A stretch of 64,000 nucleotides of DNA, taken from Gemmatimonas aurantiaca T-27. GTDB lineage: Bacteria > Gemmatimonadota > Gemmatimonadetes > Gemmatimonadales > Gemmatimonadaceae. The stretch spans positions 186,001 through 250,000 of the forward strand of contig NC_012489.1 of assembly GCF_000010305.1 (NCBI RefSeq). Direction: 5' to 3'. The translations under genes were made by a program, and so were the position numbers. Below the pieces are notes generated by a model. That model searched no databases, was not told where the DNA came from, and saw only the letters and a program-made list of their open reading frames with translations. Shown here piece by piece: positions 61,386 to 64,000 of this stretch (its first letter is position 1; every line of letters begins with the position of its first letter).

Positions 61386-63692
61386 ATGCGTGCTTCGGCC
61401 AGTTTCCGGCCCGCGCTACAGTGCTTGGCTTTCTCTGTAGCAATGATTGCTACAGCAGCCTGTGGTAGTGATGACAAATCTCCCACCGGCAATCCGCCCG
61501 TCACTGTCGCCAGTGTGGCCATTACGCCAACCACTGCCTCCGTCGTGGTCGGCGCGACGACCACGCTCACGGCCGTGGCCCGTGATGCCCAGAACAACAC
61601 CTTGGCTGGCCGTACCATCACCTACACGTCGTCGGCGGCGACCATTGCCACGGTGAGCGCCACTGGTGTGGTGACGGGCGTGGCCGCTGGCAGCGCAGAA
61701 ATCGCGGCCACAAGTGAAGGAAAGACGGCGACGGCGCAGATCACGGTGACGCCCGTGCCGGTGGCCAGCATCAGCATCACGCCGACATCGGATACACTGG
61801 TGGCCGGAGACACGGCATCACTGCGAGCCACCGTGCGGGATGCACAGAACAACGTGCTCACGGGGCGCGTGGTGAATTTCACATCGTCGGCCACGAACAT
61901 TGCCACGGTGAGCGCCACTGGTCTGGTGACGGCCGTGGCGGCGGGCACGGCGCGCATCACGGCGGCCAGCGAAGGACGCACGGTGGAAGCGACGATCCTC
62001 GTGACGGCGCGCGTCGTGCCGGTGGCGATGGTGACGGTGGCGCCAGTGATCGATACGATCCTGGTCGGCGACTCCGTCGTATTCACGGCCACCGCTCGTG
62101 ATTCGCAGAACAACGTGCTGACCGGGCGCACCTTCACGTGGGCGTCCTCGACCGGCACGATTGCCACCATCAGCAACAGTGGTCTGGTGCGTGGTATCGC
62201 GGCAGGCACCGCCACCATCACCGCCACCAGCGAAGGCAAGACGGGTACCGCCACGGTGCTGGTACAGCCGCGCGTGGCGCCAGTGGCCATCACCATCGAT
62301 GTGGCGCTCGATACGATCGAAGCGTATGAGCAGCGCGCGCTCGTAGCGACGGTGCGTGATGCGCAGAACCGTCCGATCCTGGGATTGCCGGTGACCTGGA
62401 CGAGCTCCAACACGGCCGTTGCGACCGTCGACAGCACGGGGCGTCTGACGGGTGTCGATCGTGGTACGGTGACCATCACGGCGCGTCACGCGGCGTTGAC
62501 GGCCACGGTGAGCCGTGTGGTGGTGATCAAGTATCGCTCGCTGGCCATGGGAACGGCGCATGCCTGCGATCTGGCCAGCGGTGGTATCGCGTGGTGCTGG
62601 GGCATGAATGGCAATGACGCCCGCTTGGGCGATACGCAGACGGGTGATGAAGCCCATCGCACGTCACCGGTGCGTGTGCCGGGCAACCATCGTTATACGC
62701 AGCTCGTGGCGTTCGCGCGCTTCACCTGCGGTCTGCGGACGGACGGTGTGGCGTTGTGCTGGGGCAACAACGGGTGGGGCACACTTGGTGGTGGCACCAC
62801 GGCGGCGTTCTCGGCCAACCCCGTGGAGATCGGTGGTGGTATCAAGTTCACGCAGCTCACCGCAGGCATCGAGCATGCGTGCGGCGCGGCGAATACGTCG
62901 TCGAGCCCGATCGTATGCTGGGGTCACAACGATTGGGGGCAGTTCGGCATCGGTAACACGTCGAGCCCGAATGGCCCGGTGCCCGCAGGCACGGCCGGCG
63001 GCAACCCGCCGTTCCTGAATGTCTACGCCGGTGGTTCTTTCACCTGCGCCATTGCGATGACCAACGCCGCCTATTGCTGGGGCGCGAATGGACTGGGCCA
63101 GAATGGCGACGGCGGCGCGCTGACGTATGGCAACACCTATCGCACGTCACCGATCGCGGTGACAGGTGGCCACAGCTTCCGTTCATTGTCGCTGGGCAAT
63201 CAGTACGCATGTGGTGTCACGACGAGCAACGAAGGCTTCTGCTGGGGCAGCAACAACGGCAAGCTGGGTGATGGTGGGTTCACCGATACGTCCACGCCGC
63301 GTGCGGTCGCTGGTGGACACCGCTTCACGGAGATCTCGGCCGGCTACAATCACTCCTGCGGTCTGACCACGCTCGAGCAGATCTACTGCTGGGGTGGCAA
63401 CGGCAACGGACAGCTCGGCAATGCCGCTGCGAACGCGTCTTCGCCGGTGCTCGCCATCAACGGCGTGAAGGCAGCCGAGGTGGAGGTGTCGGGTATCGGC
63501 ACGGGTTCATCGAGCTTCACCTGTGCCGTGTCGAAGGATCGCCTCACCACCTGGTGCTGGGGGCGCAACGACATGGGGCAGCTTGGCAACGGGCAGCGCC
63601 ATACTGCGGTCACGGTGAATAACAGCGCCACAATTGTGGTGGGCCAGCGTCCGCTGGAGGTGGCGACCCAGCGCGCCAACCGCGCGCAGTAA
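61386..63692 (+). CDS. Lipoprotein with four BIG2 and seven RCC1 repeats
   Basis: A 768-residue exported protein. The signal peptide ends in a TAAC lipobox (Cys near 27). Four BIG2 domains of about 88 residues follow, each starting like VASVAITPTTASVVVGATTTLTA and ending like GTATITATSEGKT. From residue 390 there are seven RCC1-type repeats. Each carries a Cys pair spaced 10-14 residues apart (for example FTCGLRTDGVALCWG, YACGVTTSNEGFCWG), the last ending WCWGRNDMGQLGNG. Seven blades make a complete propeller. It may act as a surface adhesin or scaffold. ATG 61386 has GGAG upstream. Confidence 0.85.
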   Translation: MRASASFRPALQCLAFSVAMIATAACGSDDKSPTGNPPVTVASVAITPTTASVVVGATTTLTAVARDAQNNTLAGRTITYTSSAATIATVSATGVVTGVAAGSAEIAATSEGKTATAQITVTPVPVASISITPTSDTLVAGDTASLRATVRDAQNNVLTGRVVNFTSSATNIATVSATGLVTAVAAGTARITAASEGRTVEATILVTARVVPVAMVTVAPVIDTILVGDSVVFTATARDSQNNVLTGRTFTWASSTGTIATISNSGLVRGIAAGTATITATSEGKTGTATVLVQPRVAPVAITIDVALDTIEAYEQRALVATVRDAQNRPILGLPVTWTSSNTAVATVDSTGRLTGVDRGTVTITARHAALTATVSRVVVIKYRSLAMGTAHACDLASGGIAWCWGMNGNDARLGDTQTGDEAHRTSPVRVPGNHRYTQLVAFARFTCGLRTDGVALCWGNNGWGTLGGGTTAAFSANPVEIGGGIKFTQLTAGIEHACGAANTSSSPIVCWGHNDWGQFGIGNTSSPNGPVPAGTAGGNPPFLNVYAGGSFTCAIAMTNAAYCWGANGLGQNGDGGALTYGNTYRTSPIAVTGGHSFRSLSLGNQYACGVTTSNEGFCWGSNNGKLGDGGFTDTSTPRAVAGGHRFTEISAGYNHSCGLTTLEQIYCWGGNGNGQLGNAAANASSPVLAINGVKAAEVEVSGIGTGSSSFTCAVSKDRLTTWCWGRNDMGQLGNGQRHTAVTVNNSATIVVGQRPLEVATQRANRAQ

Positions 63693-63706
63693 GTCGTGCG
63701 CCAGGT

Positions 63707-63748
63707 GTCGGAGCCGCCGATCCGAACCTCGATGCGCGCGGCTCCGAC
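63707..63748. terminator. Hairpin between convergent genes
   Basis: GTCGGAGCCGC (63707-63717) and GCGGCTCCGAC (63738-63748) form an 11-bp perfect stem with a 20-nt loop, between the BIG2/RCC1 gene and the leftward receiver gene. No clear T-run. Confidence 0.55.
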
Positions 63749-63755
63749 CTGATGA

Positions 63756-64000
63756 TCAGGAAACGGGTGTGCCGCTCGGAGGTGTGGTGCGGCGCGCGCT
63801 GTACACGGCGCTGAGGAGTTCCTGCGCCGAAAATGGCTTGTCCATGACGACGGTGGCCGCCGAGGCAAGCAATGCGGTCGGCCATCCGTCGCGTGTGAAT
63901 CCCGAGATCAGCACGATGGGCAACGCGGGATTCATGGCACGGAACGCGAGCGCCACGGCATCACCACGCACATGTGGCATGTCGTAGTCGGTGATGAGCA
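63756..64000 (-). CDS. Receiver domain, C-terminal end of a regulator (partial)
   Basis: The frame continues past the right edge. The phospho-acceptor Asp is in LITDYDMPHVRGDAVA (first Asp), followed by FRAMNPALPIVLISGF and the Lys in VVMDKPFSAQELL, the standard receiver end. The sequence resembles receivers at the C-terminus of hybrid histidine kinases; the domain ends the protein. Only about 80 residues are visible. Confidence 0.8.
   Translation of the reverse strand, partial: LITDYDMPHVRGDAVALAFRAMNPALPIVLISGFTRDGWPTALLASAATVVMDKPFSAQELLSAVYSARRTTPPSGTPVS

Noticed and set aside
1-64000. tRNA, rRNA, CRISPR arrays, integrases and transposases
   Set aside because: Scanned by eye on both strands and found none that I can support; a covariance-model run would be needed to exclude small RNAs.

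Overview
The window is 64 kb of high-GC chromosomal DNA that is densely packed with genes. Frequent GTG and TTG starts, a PSMA-type M28 peptidase, PD40, BIG2 and RCC1 lipoproteins, a TrfA/RepA-like initiator gene on what looks like chromosome, and several starts lying right behind a -10-like hexamer suggest a Gemmatimonadota-type (Gemmatimonas-like) bacterium. This placement is an inference from gene content, because no rRNA or other phylogenetic marker is present.

Layout. 0-4.3 kb: arginine biosynthesis, with argR-argH leftward and argC-argB-argD rightward around a palindromic ARG box that overlaps the argC promoter. 4.3-14.3 kb: rightward housekeeping genes (PaiB-like flavoprotein, PafA-like phosphatase, Smr-like protein, secreted M28 peptidase, rhodanese, esterase, desaturase, YggX, MarR, YceI). 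14.4-21.9 kb: a leftward run (SDR, SEC-C protein, S51 peptidase, threonine dehydratase, RepA-like initiator, CtpA protease, PD40 lipoprotein).

21.9-43.2 kb is a defence island. It holds an Mrr/EVE-like nuclease, a type I restriction-modification operon (hsdM-hsdS-AlbA_2 protein-hsdR), a Cys-rich protein of unknown function whose start codon sits in a hairpin loop, a Fic protein, a complete type I Zorya operon (zorA-zorB-zorC-zorD, motor plus SNF2 effector) and an ADP-ribosylglycohydrolase. Several intergenic gaps in the island carry perfect or near-perfect inverted repeats that look like operators.

43.3-49.6 kb: two small genes of unknown function and a serine operon (serA, a GlcD-like FAD oxidoreductase, serB-like HAD phosphatase, class V aminotransferase standing in for SerC). 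The FAD enzyme may re-oxidise D-2-hydroxyglutarate made by SerA. 49.7-57.5 kb: regulation and chromatin (MerR-like protein, an NtrC-type AAA+ regulator that has lost GAFTGA, an acidic/basic histone-H1-like protein with an AT-hook, an HD-GYP response regulator, a GAF-PAS histidine kinase, a zinc-ribbon membrane protein). 57.5-64 kb: glutamine synthetase with a promoter abutting its ATG, Fe/Mn superoxide dismutase, an acetyltransferase, two BIG2 lipoproteins (one with a seven-repeat RCC1 propeller), and the end of a receiver domain. I saw no tRNA, rRNA, CRISPR array, transposase or prophage gene.
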